Part shown: piece after piece, positions 34,825 through 42,749 of the stretch
How the letters are laid out: every line of letters begins with the position of its first letter
Numbering within the stretch: position 1 is the first letter of the stretch
DNA from: CAZTGZ01 sp964613385
GTDB lineage: Bacteria > Bacteroidota > Bacteroidia > NS11-12g > UBA9320
Length of the DNA: 64,000 bases
Assembly: GCA_964613385.1 (NCBI GenBank)
Contig: CAZTGZ010000005.1
Coordinates: forward strand, 1-64,000
Direction: 5' to 3'
Made by a program: the position numbers and the translations under genes
The notes under the pieces: model-generated
Told to the model about the DNA's origin: nothing
The model's input: the letters and a program-made list of their open reading frames with translations, nothing else
Databases searched by the model: none

Positions 34825-36042
34825 TTAACGAGTCAAAATCAACTTCTTGCGATAAGTCTTCCCGTCAATTATCAATTCAACAAAATAAATTCCGTTGTTT
34901 TGAGCGGATAGGTCAAGGGTGTTTTCAACCAGACCCGACTTTAAATTATTTTGCTGAGCAACCGTCTTTCCATTTAAATCTTTGATCTGAATGGCAGATA
35001 TTTCTGCATCCTTAGTATGAGTAATTACGGATATCTGCCCGTTAGTAGGATTTGGTGCAACAACGAAAGTTCTTGCCAATTCAGATACAGAAGCCGAACT
35101 GAAAAGTTGTTCTTTGGTAAAATAATACCCACCAACACTGCCTCCGACAAATTTGGTGAAATACAATTTCCATATATCCCCATTTTTCAACTCCATAAAG
35201 TAAACCCGGTCTGGAGCCATGGTATACGACATAGTTGTTGATGAGTACGTTTTCCAGTCAGAACCAATTTCCGTAATGTTTCCTGAATAAGAAAGACCTG
35301 TAGTGTCGTCTGATTCAACCATAAGCCCATCTCGCTGAGCCACATTGATGGATGCATGAATTTTAACACCACTTACCGGATAATATGTGCCCGGGGCTAC
35401 CATACTGTGGTATTTTGTAAAATACAGATCCCAATTTTCAGATATAGGCTCGTGTGCAAAAAAACTGTCGTTGCTCACGTTATAATGAATGAACTGATAC
35501 GAGTTGTTATTCGTTTTATTAAATGATGAGGTGCGTTCCTGGCTTCCATCTAATTTCGCCATTTTGAAAGTAAAATTTCCGTTGGTTTCCATTTTCTCAA
35601 TCATCATTTTGCGCCATTCACCATTTTTCAGTTTTACGAAAAAGAGTCTTTTCGCGCTTACGCTGTGATTTTGGTTATAGTTGCCCCAACCATAATCCGG
35701 ATGATTGGTTCCCATATTACAAAATGACCCCATAGACCAACTGGATTCGGAATTATATAGCCTACGCCAGGTATTTCCCATAGTATCTAAAGTTGCCCAA
35801 TCCGCAACATTTTCAGAGGCGAGATAGACCTCGATACCGGCGGCGTCATTTGACAATACGCTTACATCAAAGCTGGATGTCGCAAAAGCAAAATCCCAAT
35901 TATTAAAAACAGAATAATTTTTTTGACCTGAACTCAAAGAGTAATAAGCATCATTCGTAGAATTGGTGATGACTGAATCATTCACCTGACCAGAAACCAT
36001 TGTTGCTAAAAAAAGAGTTGCAAACAGTAATAGACTTTTCAT
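34825..36042 (-). CDS. T9SS-secreted protein with tandem HmuY-like domains
   Basis: A 405-aa protein with a signal peptide (MKSLLLFATLFLATMVSGQ), two HmuY-like domains and a type A sorting domain. Domain 1 runs from YYSLSSGQ and NNWDFAFATSSFDVSV to KRLFFVKLKNGEWRKM. Domain 2 runs from SENWDLYFTKYH to DRVYFMELKNGDIWKLYFTKF. The last ~75 residues (VAPNPTNGQISV ... YFVELIIDGKTYRKKLI) direct export through T9SS. HmuY itself is a lipoprotein, so delivery by T9SS is a different route to the surface or medium. A start at ATG 36042 matches the signal peptide; the frame extends further upstream without support. It is the first gene of the operon with the TonB receptor. Confidence 0.78.
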   Translation of the reverse strand: MKSLLLFATLFLATMVSGQVNDSVITNSTNDAYYSLSSGQKNYSVFNNWDFAFATSSFDVSVLSNDAAGIEVYLASENVADWATLDTMGNTWRRLYNSESSWSMGSFCNMGTNHPDYGWGNYNQNHSVSAKRLFFVKLKNGEWRKMMIEKMETNGNFTFKMAKLDGSQERTSSFNKTNNNSYQFIHYNVSNDSFFAHEPISENWDLYFTKYHSMVAPGTYYPVSGVKIHASINVAQRDGLMVESDDTTGLSYSGNITEIGSDWKTYSSTTMSYTMAPDRVYFMELKNGDIWKLYFTKFVGGSVGGYYFTKEQLFSSASVSELARTFVVAPNPTNGQISVITHTKDAEISAIQIKDLNGKTVAQQNNLKSGLVENTLDLSAQNNGIYFVELIIDGKTYRKKLILTR

Positions 36043-36063
36043 TGTTATCATTAAATTACGCTG

Positions 36064-36071
36064 CAAATCTA
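36064..36071 (-). promoter_or_regulatory. -7 box (TAGATTTG) of the HmuY-like operon
   Basis: A minus-strand TAnnTTTG match 21 nt before the ATG at 36042. The weak -33 fits a promoter needing an activator. Confidence 0.4.
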
Positions 36072-36119
36072 GAATCGTTCCAAATAAGAGATATACCAAA
36101 ACATGGAAAAAAAACATCG

Positions 36120-36144
36120 GAATTCGTCGAAATTTGAATCCGTC
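36120..36144. promoter_or_regulatory. Direct repeat between the HmuY-like operon and the AraC gene
   Basis: GAATTCGTC (36120-36128) and GAATCCGTC (36136-36144) are direct repeats 16 nt apart, with a weaker GAATCGTTC at 36072-36080. AraC-type regulators bind direct repeats, so this is a candidate site for the adjacent regulator. This is inference. Confidence 0.3.
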
Positions 36145-36195
36145 ATAATACAATTTACAAAATTTTGATTTTCAACTAATTACAAGATTAAGTTT

Positions 36196-37125
36196 ATGTT
36201 AACAGATGATAAAAATCATATTTTTAATTTCAATAATATCACAATAGATTCAATTCGAACATCGGCATTACAGGATGGAATTGAGTTTATTGAATTGCAA
36301 ACACAAACAGAAAGAGGGGTTGGAATGAGTCATTTGGTTCCGGGATATGTGCATTTCATTTTTAATTTACAAGGCAGCGTAAAATTTCTTTTTTCCCCTT
36401 CGCAATACAGCCTGGAACTCGAAGCCGGTAACTTTTATTCTCTCTACAATCCGATGGACAAAGTTGCATTTCAAATTGTATGCGAACCAAAATCCCAGGT
36501 AATTATTCTTCAATTGGACGCCAAAGTACTCCATGGGCTTTTTATGGATGTGATGTCAGAGATTTCATTCCTGGAAGGTGAGAATGCTCAGAAGAAATTT
36601 TATCGCAAAAGCGCTATGGAGCATCAGCTTTACGTTCCACTGAACCAGTTATTTTCAGATGATGTGGCCGCCAATACGAGAAAACTATATCAGAGAGCTA
36701 AGATATATGAGATATTGAGTATTTCTTTCGGTGTGCGGGAGAACCCGGATGAGGAAGCCTGTCCGTTCCTGAAAGATACGGACAACGTGAAGAAGATTCG
36801 GTTGGCTAAGAAGATACTCATGGAATCGATGGCGAATCCGCCCACATTGAAGGAATTGTGCAAGCAGACCGGCATGAATGAGTACAATCTTAAGAGTGGA
36901 TTCCGGAACATTTATGGTCAGCCGGTAATGACCTGGTTAAATACTTACCGGATGGAAATGGCGAGAAAATACCTGACCGAAAGTCGGACTCCCATTACAG
37001 AAGTAGCGGAAATACTGGGATATCACAGTTCCAGTCATTTTATCGAAACATTTCGTAAAAAGTTTGGCATTACGCCAAAAAGATATCAGCAATCGTTAGA
37101 AAAAAATCATTCGTGGGAATCGTAA
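36196..37125 (+). CDS. AraC-family regulator, PchR-like
   Basis: A 309-aa protein with an N-terminal ~190-residue sensor region and a C-terminal AraC DNA-binding domain (~205-305) with two HTH motifs: NPPTLKELCKQTGMNEYNLKSGF and TPITEVAEILGYHSSSHFIETF-KKFGITPKRY. The NEYNLKSGFRNIYG sequence is characteristic of the PchR subgroup, which senses ferric siderophores or iron status. It is divergent from the HmuY-like/TonB operon, with 153 bp shared upstream, so it probably activates that operon. Ligand unknown. Confidence 0.85.
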   Translation: MLTDDKNHIFNFNNITIDSIRTSALQDGIEFIELQTQTERGVGMSHLVPGYVHFIFNLQGSVKFLFSPSQYSLELEAGNFYSLYNPMDKVAFQIVCEPKSQVIILQLDAKVLHGLFMDVMSEISFLEGENAQKKFYRKSAMEHQLYVPLNQLFSDDVAANTRKLYQRAKIYEILSISFGVRENPDEEACPFLKDTDNVKKIRLAKKILMESMANPPTLKELCKQTGMNEYNLKSGFRNIYGQPVMTWLNTYRMEMARKYLTESRTPITEVAEILGYHSSSHFIETFRKKFGITPKRYQQSLEKNHSWES

Positions 37126-37133
37126 GCCGGATA

Positions 37134-37141
37134 TAAATTTG
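37134..37141 (+). promoter_or_regulatory. -7 box (TAAATTTG) of trxB
   Basis: A TAnnTTTG match 6 nt before the ATG at 37148, with start region TTTGCACCC. The transcript leader must be nearly absent. Confidence 0.5.
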
Positions 37142-37147
37142 CACCCA

Positions 37148-38098
37148 ATGAGCAACGAGAATATAGAAAGAGTAGAATGTCTGATCATAGGTTCAGGTCC
37201 GGCTGGCTATACTGCAGCCATTTATGCTGCCAGAGCAGACATGAAACCTGTTATGTACGAAGGATTACAACCTGGCGGACAACTGACTATAACAACGGAG
37301 GTTGAAAATTATCCGGGATATCCGCATGGAATTATGGGACCAGAAATGATGAATTTGTTCAAAGAACAGGCAGTTCGTTTAGGGGCGGATGTTAGGTTTG
37401 GCATGGTTACAGAAGTAGTTTTAACCGAAGGAAGGCCTTTTCGCGTAACTGTTGATTACCAAAAAGAACTGTTAGCAGATACAGTCATTATAGCAACCGG
37501 AGCCAGTGCTAAATGGCTTGGAATTCCTTCTGAACAGCGATTAAATGGCGGAGGAGTTTCTGCGTGTGCTGTTTGTGATGGTTTTTTCTACAGAGGTCAG
37601 GATGTGGCCATTGTAGGTGCCGGAGATACAGCTTGTGAAGAGGCCAGTTATCTCGCCAAAATTTGTCAGAAAGTGCACATGATCGTGCGCAAAGATCATT
37701 TTAAAGCTTCAAAAGCCATGGAGCACCGGGTAAGGAACACAGCCAATATAGAGATACATTTTCAATCTGAAACCGACGAAATCATCGGAGAACAAGTTGT
37801 TGAAGCCGTTCGCATTAAAAATACCCAAAGCGGAGAAACAAATACATTGCCCATCAAAGGATTCTTCGTTGCCATCGGGCATGAGCCCAATACCGGGATT
37901 TTTAAAGGACAGGTAGATTTGGATGATCAAGGCTACATATTAACACGTCCTGGAAGCACAATTACCAATATAGAAGGGGTTTTCGCCTGTGGGGATGTGC
38001 AGGATAAAACATATCGCCAGGCTGTAACAGCAGCAGGATCGGGCTGTATGGCAGCACTGGATGCGGAAAGGTTTTTGGCTGCCCAAAGTCATGTTTAG
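37148..38098 (+). CDS. trxB: Thioredoxin reductase
   Basis: A 316-aa flavoprotein that reduces thioredoxin with NADPH. The FAD-binding motif GSGPAGYTAAIYAARA (about residues 15-30), the redox motif CAVCDG, the NADPH motif VGAGDTACEEASYLAKI and the C-terminal FAD motif GVFACGDVQDKTYRQAVTAAGSGCMAA are all intact. The ATG at 37148 is chosen because an earlier in-frame TTG at 37139 lies inside the promoter box. Its substrate trxA is at 27067. Confidence 0.95.
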   Translation: MSNENIERVECLIIGSGPAGYTAAIYAARADMKPVMYEGLQPGGQLTITTEVENYPGYPHGIMGPEMMNLFKEQAVRLGADVRFGMVTEVVLTEGRPFRVTVDYQKELLADTVIIATGASAKWLGIPSEQRLNGGGVSACAVCDGFFYRGQDVAIVGAGDTACEEASYLAKICQKVHMIVRKDHFKASKAMEHRVRNTANIEIHFQSETDEIIGEQVVEAVRIKNTQSGETNTLPIKGFFVAIGHEPNTGIFKGQVDLDDQGYILTRPGSTITNIEGVFACGDVQDKTYRQAVTAAGSGCMAALDAERFLAAQSHV

Positions 38099-38176
38099 AG
38101 TATAAACATTTTATCTATTTTATCAACATTTTCATCATTTGACATTATAAATACATTCTAAATACTTAAAATATGG

Positions 38177-38184
38177 TACCTTTG
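38177..38184 (+). promoter_or_regulatory. -7 box (TACCTTTG) of the transglycosylase-like gene
   Basis: A TAnnTTTG match 12 nt before the ATG at 38197. Confidence 0.45.
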
Positions 38185-38196
38185 TGCCATAAATAG

Positions 38197-38874
38197 ATGC
38201 CTTTGCGTTTAAACTCGAAAAAAATCAACGTAAAATTACAAACCGGATGGCAGGGGTTCAGGGATGCTTTGAATGCCTTGTTGCCGTACTCATCTATGCT
38301 CATAATTATCTGTTTGCCATTTAGGGGAGACCGTTTGGCAATGGAAGCCAACAAAAGCTATTTTGAAGCAGGGACTGCATTTTACTCAACATTTTCACCT
38401 GAGCATATTGATGGTTATTACAAAAAGTTTCCTCAGCGCAAATGGCGTAAAAAGGACAGAATTCAATTAATCTCAGATATTCCCGACCATAAAATCCGCG
38501 CATATTCCGATTCTGTATGCCGTTCCATTGGCGTTCCTCCACAATTGGTGTATGAAATTGGAATGAATGAAAGCAGGTGGAATTTTATTCGTCAAAAACG
38601 AAATGGTATAGGCAAAGGAGATTTGCAGGTAATTGACAACACATTTCGGCATTGGTATCGAAAATTGAAGCTGAAAGGCGGCCACACCCGTTCCAATTAT
38701 CTCTTGGTGGCAACACATTATTTAAAACATTGCTACAACCAGGAGAAATCCTGGAAAAAAGCCAGATTCGTTTATGCCCGCGGTCATTGGCGGGATGAAT
38801 CGACCTGGTCTGCCATGGAACGTGCCTTTATGAATAAAATCGACTGGTCTAAATACGACAAGTCGCAAGACTAA
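38197..38874 (+). CDS. Lytic transglycosylase-like (SLT/lysozyme-fold) protein
   Basis: A 225-aa protein with a basic N terminus and one hydrophobic segment (~residues 28-42), so it probably enters the periplasm. A lysozyme-like domain follows: VYEIGMNESRWNFIRQKRNGIGKGDLQV, where the Glu of NESRW is in the catalytic position and GKGDLQV resembles the GxxGLxQ motif, ending with HYLKHCYNQEKSWKKARFVYARG. It would cleave peptidoglycan glycan strands. No LysM or other wall-binding domain is seen. Its 3' end overlaps the convergent NAD-binding gene by 4 nt. Confidence 0.75.
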   Translation: MPLRLNSKKINVKLQTGWQGFRDALNALLPYSSMLIIICLPFRGDRLAMEANKSYFEAGTAFYSTFSPEHIDGYYKKFPQRKWRKKDRIQLISDIPDHKIRAYSDSVCRSIGVPPQLVYEIGMNESRWNFIRQKRNGIGKGDLQVIDNTFRHWYRKLKLKGGHTRSNYLLVATHYLKHCYNQEKSWKKARFVYARGHWRDESTWSAMERAFMNKIDWSKYDKSQD

Positions 38875-39509
38875 ACATCTTTTTGAATTTGACCGGATTC
38901 AATGATCAAAATCCCGGACCGTGGATTTTTTATCCGGTTGATGATGCACTTTGCAATTTTGAGGTCTGAAATTATGGCCCAGTCCGGTGCCAAAATCATC
39001 ATTAAAGGCTGTAACAGCGAGAATATTTTCAGTGCAATACGCTCTCCCCATCTTCTCTCCTTCCTTTTGGTTCCGATAAGCGAGGGTCGGTAAATGCAAA
39101 TAGATGGTATTCCGGAGTTTGACACAGCGTTTTCCATGTTACCCTTCACCCTATTGTAAAAAATACGACTTTCGGTGTTTGCTCCCATTGCAGAAATTAC
39201 GTGAAATTGTGAAGCCCCTGTGATGGCTGCACGTTCAGATGCCTTTTTAACCAATTCATAATCAACCTTTTGGAAAGCTTCCTGACTGCCCGCTTTTTTG
39301 ATGGTCGTACCCAGACAGCATATCCACACATCCCCCTCAGAATCTGAAATGCCTTGCTCTATGTTTTCCGATATTTTCCAATGTACTCCGCTGAAACCAG
39401 GAATTTCTGCTCTTGCAATACAAACCAAATTCCAATCGGTACCTGAGGTTATTTCCTTGAGTACACAATTTCCGACCGCCCCTGAAGCGCCCAACAAGAT
39501 TACTTTCAT
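38871..39509 (-). CDS. NAD(P)-binding Rossmann protein (atypical SDR, HTATIP2/YwnB-like)
   Basis: A 212-aa protein beginning MKVILLGASGAVG with the GxSGxxG dinucleotide motif, then ICCLGTTIKKAGSQEAFQKVDYELVKKASERA and YNRVKGNMENAV, as in atypical SDR or NAD(P)H-binding oxidoreductases. The substrate is unknown. The start at 39509 overlaps the stop of the ATP-grasp gene (ATGA), which supports it over a TTG 6 nt upstream. It is last in a four-gene minus-strand run (DinB, NRDE, ATP-grasp, this gene). Confidence 0.8.
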   Translation of the reverse strand: MKVILLGASGAVGNCVLKEITSGTDWNLVCIARAEIPGFSGVHWKISENIEQGISDSEGDVWICCLGTTIKKAGSQEAFQKVDYELVKKASERAAITGASQFHVISAMGANTESRIFYNRVKGNMENAVSNSGIPSICIYRPSLIGTKRKERRWGERIALKIFSLLQPLMMILAPDWAIISDLKIAKCIINRIKNPRSGILIIESGQIQKDV

Positions 39510-40486
39510 TTCCAAAAATGTTTAACGGCTAATTGAACAAATTCATTAATTCCTGATACTTTAAACCCATTTTTCAAATTAACCTGTGCTATTTTTCCCA
39601 TTCTCCACCAATGTCGCGCAATATCTTTGTAAGCCTTAAATAGATTATAATTTGAATCATAAATGTGACCGGGCTCTGAGCTCACTCCATTTAGTTCAAA
39701 AATCGTTAAGCCAACTCCGGTTCTGAGACTTTCCGGACTTTTCGCTTTTAAGTCAAATCGGCCATAATTGAATCCTTCATATTGGGCTACTATCTCATCA
39801 AACACACGGATTACATCCTGATGAATCAAATAATTGGCATTTACGAACTCAGTTCCCAAACAATGATTTCCTCTTGGTTCCAAACAAACTCTCCGGCCGT
39901 TTTCTAAAACTACCTTCAATAACTCCGGATTCTCTTTTTTGAGCCTTTTAATCTGTTTTTGAAATCTGATGTTCGCAGACATCAATTCTTCAATGGTGCG
40001 CTTGCCATCTCCTTCCACTTCCATAAATTTCTTGAGCGTGATAGAGGAAATCAATGCATCATTACTTCCGGGAATACGCGAATAGAAAACTCCGTACTCA
40101 TAAGGGTCTTCACAAAATTCCTGCAGAATAAAATCTTCGTTGATTTTAGAGAGTTCCAATGACAACTGAGAAATATCCGAAACCTTAATAACTCCGTTAC
40201 CCCGTTCCCCAACATTGGGTTTCAGGATTAATGGGAATTTCCATTGATGGTAATCGGGAATTTCGCCTGGCTTCAACAGTTGCGATTTAGATTTATACTT
40301 TTCCGGAATGCAGTTAAGTATCTCCATTTTCTTCTCTCCAAAAAAACCTCCCAGTGGAATAGCCGGATTTGTCGCCGTGAAATAGAAAAATTTACGTGTG
40401 CGAATCATCCACAAAATGCAGACAGGTAAAGCGGGTAAAAAGAACAGATACCATGGCCAGTACTCGTATCTTAATCGTTTAAACAT
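39506..40486 (-). CDS. Uncharacterised ATP-grasp protein with an N-terminal membrane segment
   Basis: A 326-aa protein. A hydrophobic segment (residues ~9-27) is followed by an ATP-grasp core: FPLILKPNVGERGNGVIKV (the ATP-binding lysine and glycine loop), EDFILQEFCEDPYEYGVFY, FNYGRFDLKAKS and the Mg-binding LTIFELNGVSSEPGHIYD. This resembles D-Ala-D-Ala-ligase-type carboxylate-amine ligases. The acceptor is unknown; the membrane anchor and neighbours (NRDE protein, DinB protein) give no clear pathway. It is 2 nt after the NRDE gene and overlaps the next gene by 4 nt. Confidence 0.75.
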   Translation of the reverse strand: MFKRLRYEYWPWYLFFLPALPVCILWMIRTRKFFYFTATNPAIPLGGFFGEKKMEILNCIPEKYKSKSQLLKPGEIPDYHQWKFPLILKPNVGERGNGVIKVSDISQLSLELSKINEDFILQEFCEDPYEYGVFYSRIPGSNDALISSITLKKFMEVEGDGKRTIEELMSANIRFQKQIKRLKKENPELLKVVLENGRRVCLEPRGNHCLGTEFVNANYLIHQDVIRVFDEIVAQYEGFNYGRFDLKAKSPESLRTGVGLTIFELNGVSSEPGHIYDSNYNLFKAYKDIARHWWRMGKIAQVNLKNGFKVSGINEFVQLAVKHFWK

Positions 40487-40488
40487 AG

Positions 40489-41190
40489 TTAAAACGAAAC
40501 AACAACCTCGCGACCTTTCAATAAATCCAGATGTTTCATAACCGGTAAATTCGAAAAGTGAATCTGGGTAATGCTAATGGTTTTTAATATACCGAGTTTG
40601 CGCGACATGATAAATCCATTTTCCTTATCGGCATCACCGCCATTTCGATGGAAATCAAAGACCAACTCTTTAGAAGGAATTGAATGTTCACTCAGAAAAT
40701 CACTAAACCAGCTTTTTCTTTTATTTCGCCAACTTTCGCTATATAAAGTTGAAGAAGACCAAAAATGCGGCTTACCGGAGTCTAACTCCCTAAAATCCAA
40801 AACTTTACCATCCCATACAAATTGAAAGAGTTTTCGACGGTTATGTTCAATCCGCAAAGCTGTAAAAGGTTCGATATCGGTCAAATCATACATTAAGAAT
40901 TGCTCAGAAGTGGTTAAACAAGCCAGGTCAAGACATACCAAACCTCTGCTTTTTCTATAAGGCGGCCGATGTGTATGGGCTTCAAACCCTCCATTTAACA
41001 GACAAACGGAAACATCTAAAGAGGCAACAATCCAACTGCCCGGGGTTATGGCATCTTTTGGAAAGAGTAATTTGTTTCCATTCACACTATGAAATTCAGG
41101 CAATTCCGCCGATCGATTGACAGATTCATCCCGGTTGGATGTAAGAATGAAACCTGTATTGTTTTCAGGCAGATAGCTTACCGTGCACAT
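40489..41190 (-). CDS. NRDE/TANGO2-family protein
   Basis: A 233-aa protein with the NRDE signature (LTSNRDESVNRSA, ~residues 16-28) and an N-terminal Met-Cys (MCTVSYLP) as in the family, where an N-terminal Cys nucleophile has been proposed. The eukaryotic member TANGO2 is linked to heme and lipid handling; bacterial roles are not established. Its start lies 26 nt inside the DinB gene and it is 2 nt from the ATP-grasp gene. Confidence 0.8.
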   Translation of the reverse strand: MCTVSYLPENNTGFILTSNRDESVNRSAELPEFHSVNGNKLLFPKDAITPGSWIVASLDVSVCLLNGGFEAHTHRPPYRKSRGLVCLDLACLTTSEQFLMYDLTDIEPFTALRIEHNRRKLFQFVWDGKVLDFRELDSGKPHFWSSSTLYSESWRNKRKSWFSDFLSEHSIPSKELVFDFHRNGGDADKENGFIMSRKLGILKTISITQIHFSNLPVMKHLDLLKGREVVVSF

Positions 41191-41692
41191 GAGTATTTTC
41201 CCGGTATTTCAAGGTTGATGCAGCAACTCCAAAGGTAGATGGGAGTAGATTGGGAGAAACATCAGTATGAATACCGATTTTGAGGATGGCCATATGATGT
41301 ACGCAATGTTCCAGATTATATGTCAATTCTCTCGATAAACTGGAAGTCATCGGAATGGCTTGATTCCCTTGATACAAAACTTGAACGGTCTTATCTTCTA
41401 TATGATAATTTAAGTTCTCGGTAATATTATTTAGTATCTCTAAAGCAAAATTTCGTTCGTTTTCAACACGTATATCACGTTCCCTGCTGTCATAATCAAT
41501 GATACCTGTTGTTAACCCCTTTTGAAAACTCAGAAAAAATTCGAGTACGTGTCTGACATGCATTCCCAGGCTACTTCCATCCAAAACAGCACTTGGCCTG
41601 GAATAGTATTCGTCAGGCAATAATTGAATCGCATTTTTCAACTGATTGAGCAATTCTGTACAATCGAGTTGGATTAATTGGATTCTGTTCAT
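41165..41692 (-). CDS. DinB-like four-helix-bundle protein
   Basis: A 175-aa protein of the DinB/YfiT fold, which usually holds one metal by three histidines and often acts as a thiol transferase. Here MHVRHVLEFF and EHCVHHMAILKIG supply likely metal histidines (the second and last helices). The ATG at 41692 gives the domain start; the frame upstream is not domain-like. It is the first gene of the four-gene minus-strand run. Confidence 0.7.
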   Translation of the reverse strand: MNRIQLIQLDCTELLNQLKNAIQLLPDEYYSRPSAVLDGSSLGMHVRHVLEFFLSFQKGLTTGIIDYDSRERDIRVENERNFALEILNNITENLNYHIEDKTVQVLYQGNQAIPMTSSLSRELTYNLEHCVHHMAILKIGIHTDVSPNLLPSTFGVAASTLKYRENTHVHGKLSA

Positions 41693-41778
41693 ACATCCGT
41701 GCAATTTTTTCAAACGTATGATTTTTTCCTGAAACTTAATTAAACCTTTTGACGAAGAATCAAAATAATTCAAAAAAC

Positions 41779-41786
41779 TATATTTG
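41779..41786 (+). promoter_or_regulatory. -7 box (TATATTTG) of the coiled-coil protein gene
   Basis: A TAnnTTTG match 18 nt before the ATG at 41805. It rules out an in-frame TTG at 41784, which lies inside the box. Confidence 0.5.
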
Positions 41787-41804
41787 CATTTATCCTTTAA
41801 AATT

Positions 41805-42749
41805 ATGGAGCAAAACACACCTTACACAGAAGAAATAAAGGTAAAGAAACAGAGTTCTGTTTCACTTTGGATTTTATTAATCCTTTCATTGTTGGGAAAT
41901 GCCTATTTGGCCTACCATTTTTATAACAATAATTTTAAGGGAGGAAAATCCTATAAATCCCAGAATGCAGATTTACTGGCTTCCATTAAGGCGTTGAATT
42001 TTTCAAAAGATTCCCTTCAACAGGAGTTTGATGCTGTTTATAAGCAATTTCAGGATGCGGCATCTCAAAGTATTGCCAGCACAGAGGATAAGGCCAAAGT
42101 CGTAGCTGAATTAGAGCAGAAAAAAGTTCAGGTTGCGCGCCTGCTTGCGCAAGGTGGCGGTCCTCAGCTACTGAAAGCTAAGGCTGAAATTGAAACCTTG
42201 AAAAGAGAATTGACAGATTACCAGGTAAAAATGGAAACCATGAGATCTGATTTTGACCGCATGGCCGGTGAAAAAGCCCAATTGGAACAAGCCACAGAAG
42301 AAGCCGCACAAAAAGTTGCAAAAGCTGAAGAAGAGAAAGCAGATTTAAAACAGAAAATCAATAACAGTAGTTTTTTCCAGGTGAGCGAAATGAAGGTAAT
42401 TCCTCAGCGGACCAAGCGCGGAGCTAAAGAAGCGACCTTGAAGGCTTCAAAAGTTGAACAGATCAGTATCAAGTTTGAGCTGATTCCAAGTGACATTATT
42501 GACTTAGGAAGCAAATCTGTTTCCATTAGAATATTAGGTACCAACGGTGAAGTTCTCACCAATGACAACGATGTTCTGCAGGACAGTGATCAGTTGGTAA
42601 CTCATAAGCATGAATTCAATTTTACTGGTGAACCTGAAAGTGTTTCATTTACCTTTAAGCAAAAGGCATTATACAAAAAAGGCGAACATACCATTGAAAT
42701 CATTCAGGACGGGAAGTTACTTACCCGAGCCGATTTTATGCTGGAGTGA
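41805..42749 (+). CDS. Membrane-anchored coiled-coil protein of unknown function
   Basis: A 314-aa protein with one membrane helix near the N terminus (VSLWILLILSLLGNAYLAYHF, ~21-41), a long coiled coil (~55-185) rich in Glu/Lys/Ala/Gln heptads, and a C-terminal beta-type domain (~190-314) with NSSFFQVSEMKVIPQRTKRG and a terminal GEHTIEIIQDGKLLTRADFML. A start at ATG 41805 agrees with the promoter box. I do not recognise the family. It overlaps the next gene (GTGA), so the two are translationally coupled. Confidence 0.65.
   Translation: MEQNTPYTEEIKVKKQSSVSLWILLILSLLGNAYLAYHFYNNNFKGGKSYKSQNADLLASIKALNFSKDSLQQEFDAVYKQFQDAASQSIASTEDKAKVVAELEQKKVQVARLLAQGGGPQLLKAKAEIETLKRELTDYQVKMETMRSDFDRMAGEKAQLEQATEEAAQKVAKAEEEKADLKQKINNSSFFQVSEMKVIPQRTKRGAKEATLKASKVEQISIKFELIPSDIIDLGSKSVSIRILGTNGEVLTNDNDVLQDSDQLVTHKHEFNFTGEPESVSFTFKQKALYKKGEHTIEIIQDGKLLTRADFMLE

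Noticed and set aside
37139..37147. TTG start for trxB
   Set aside because: The TTG is the end of the -7 box TAAATTTG.
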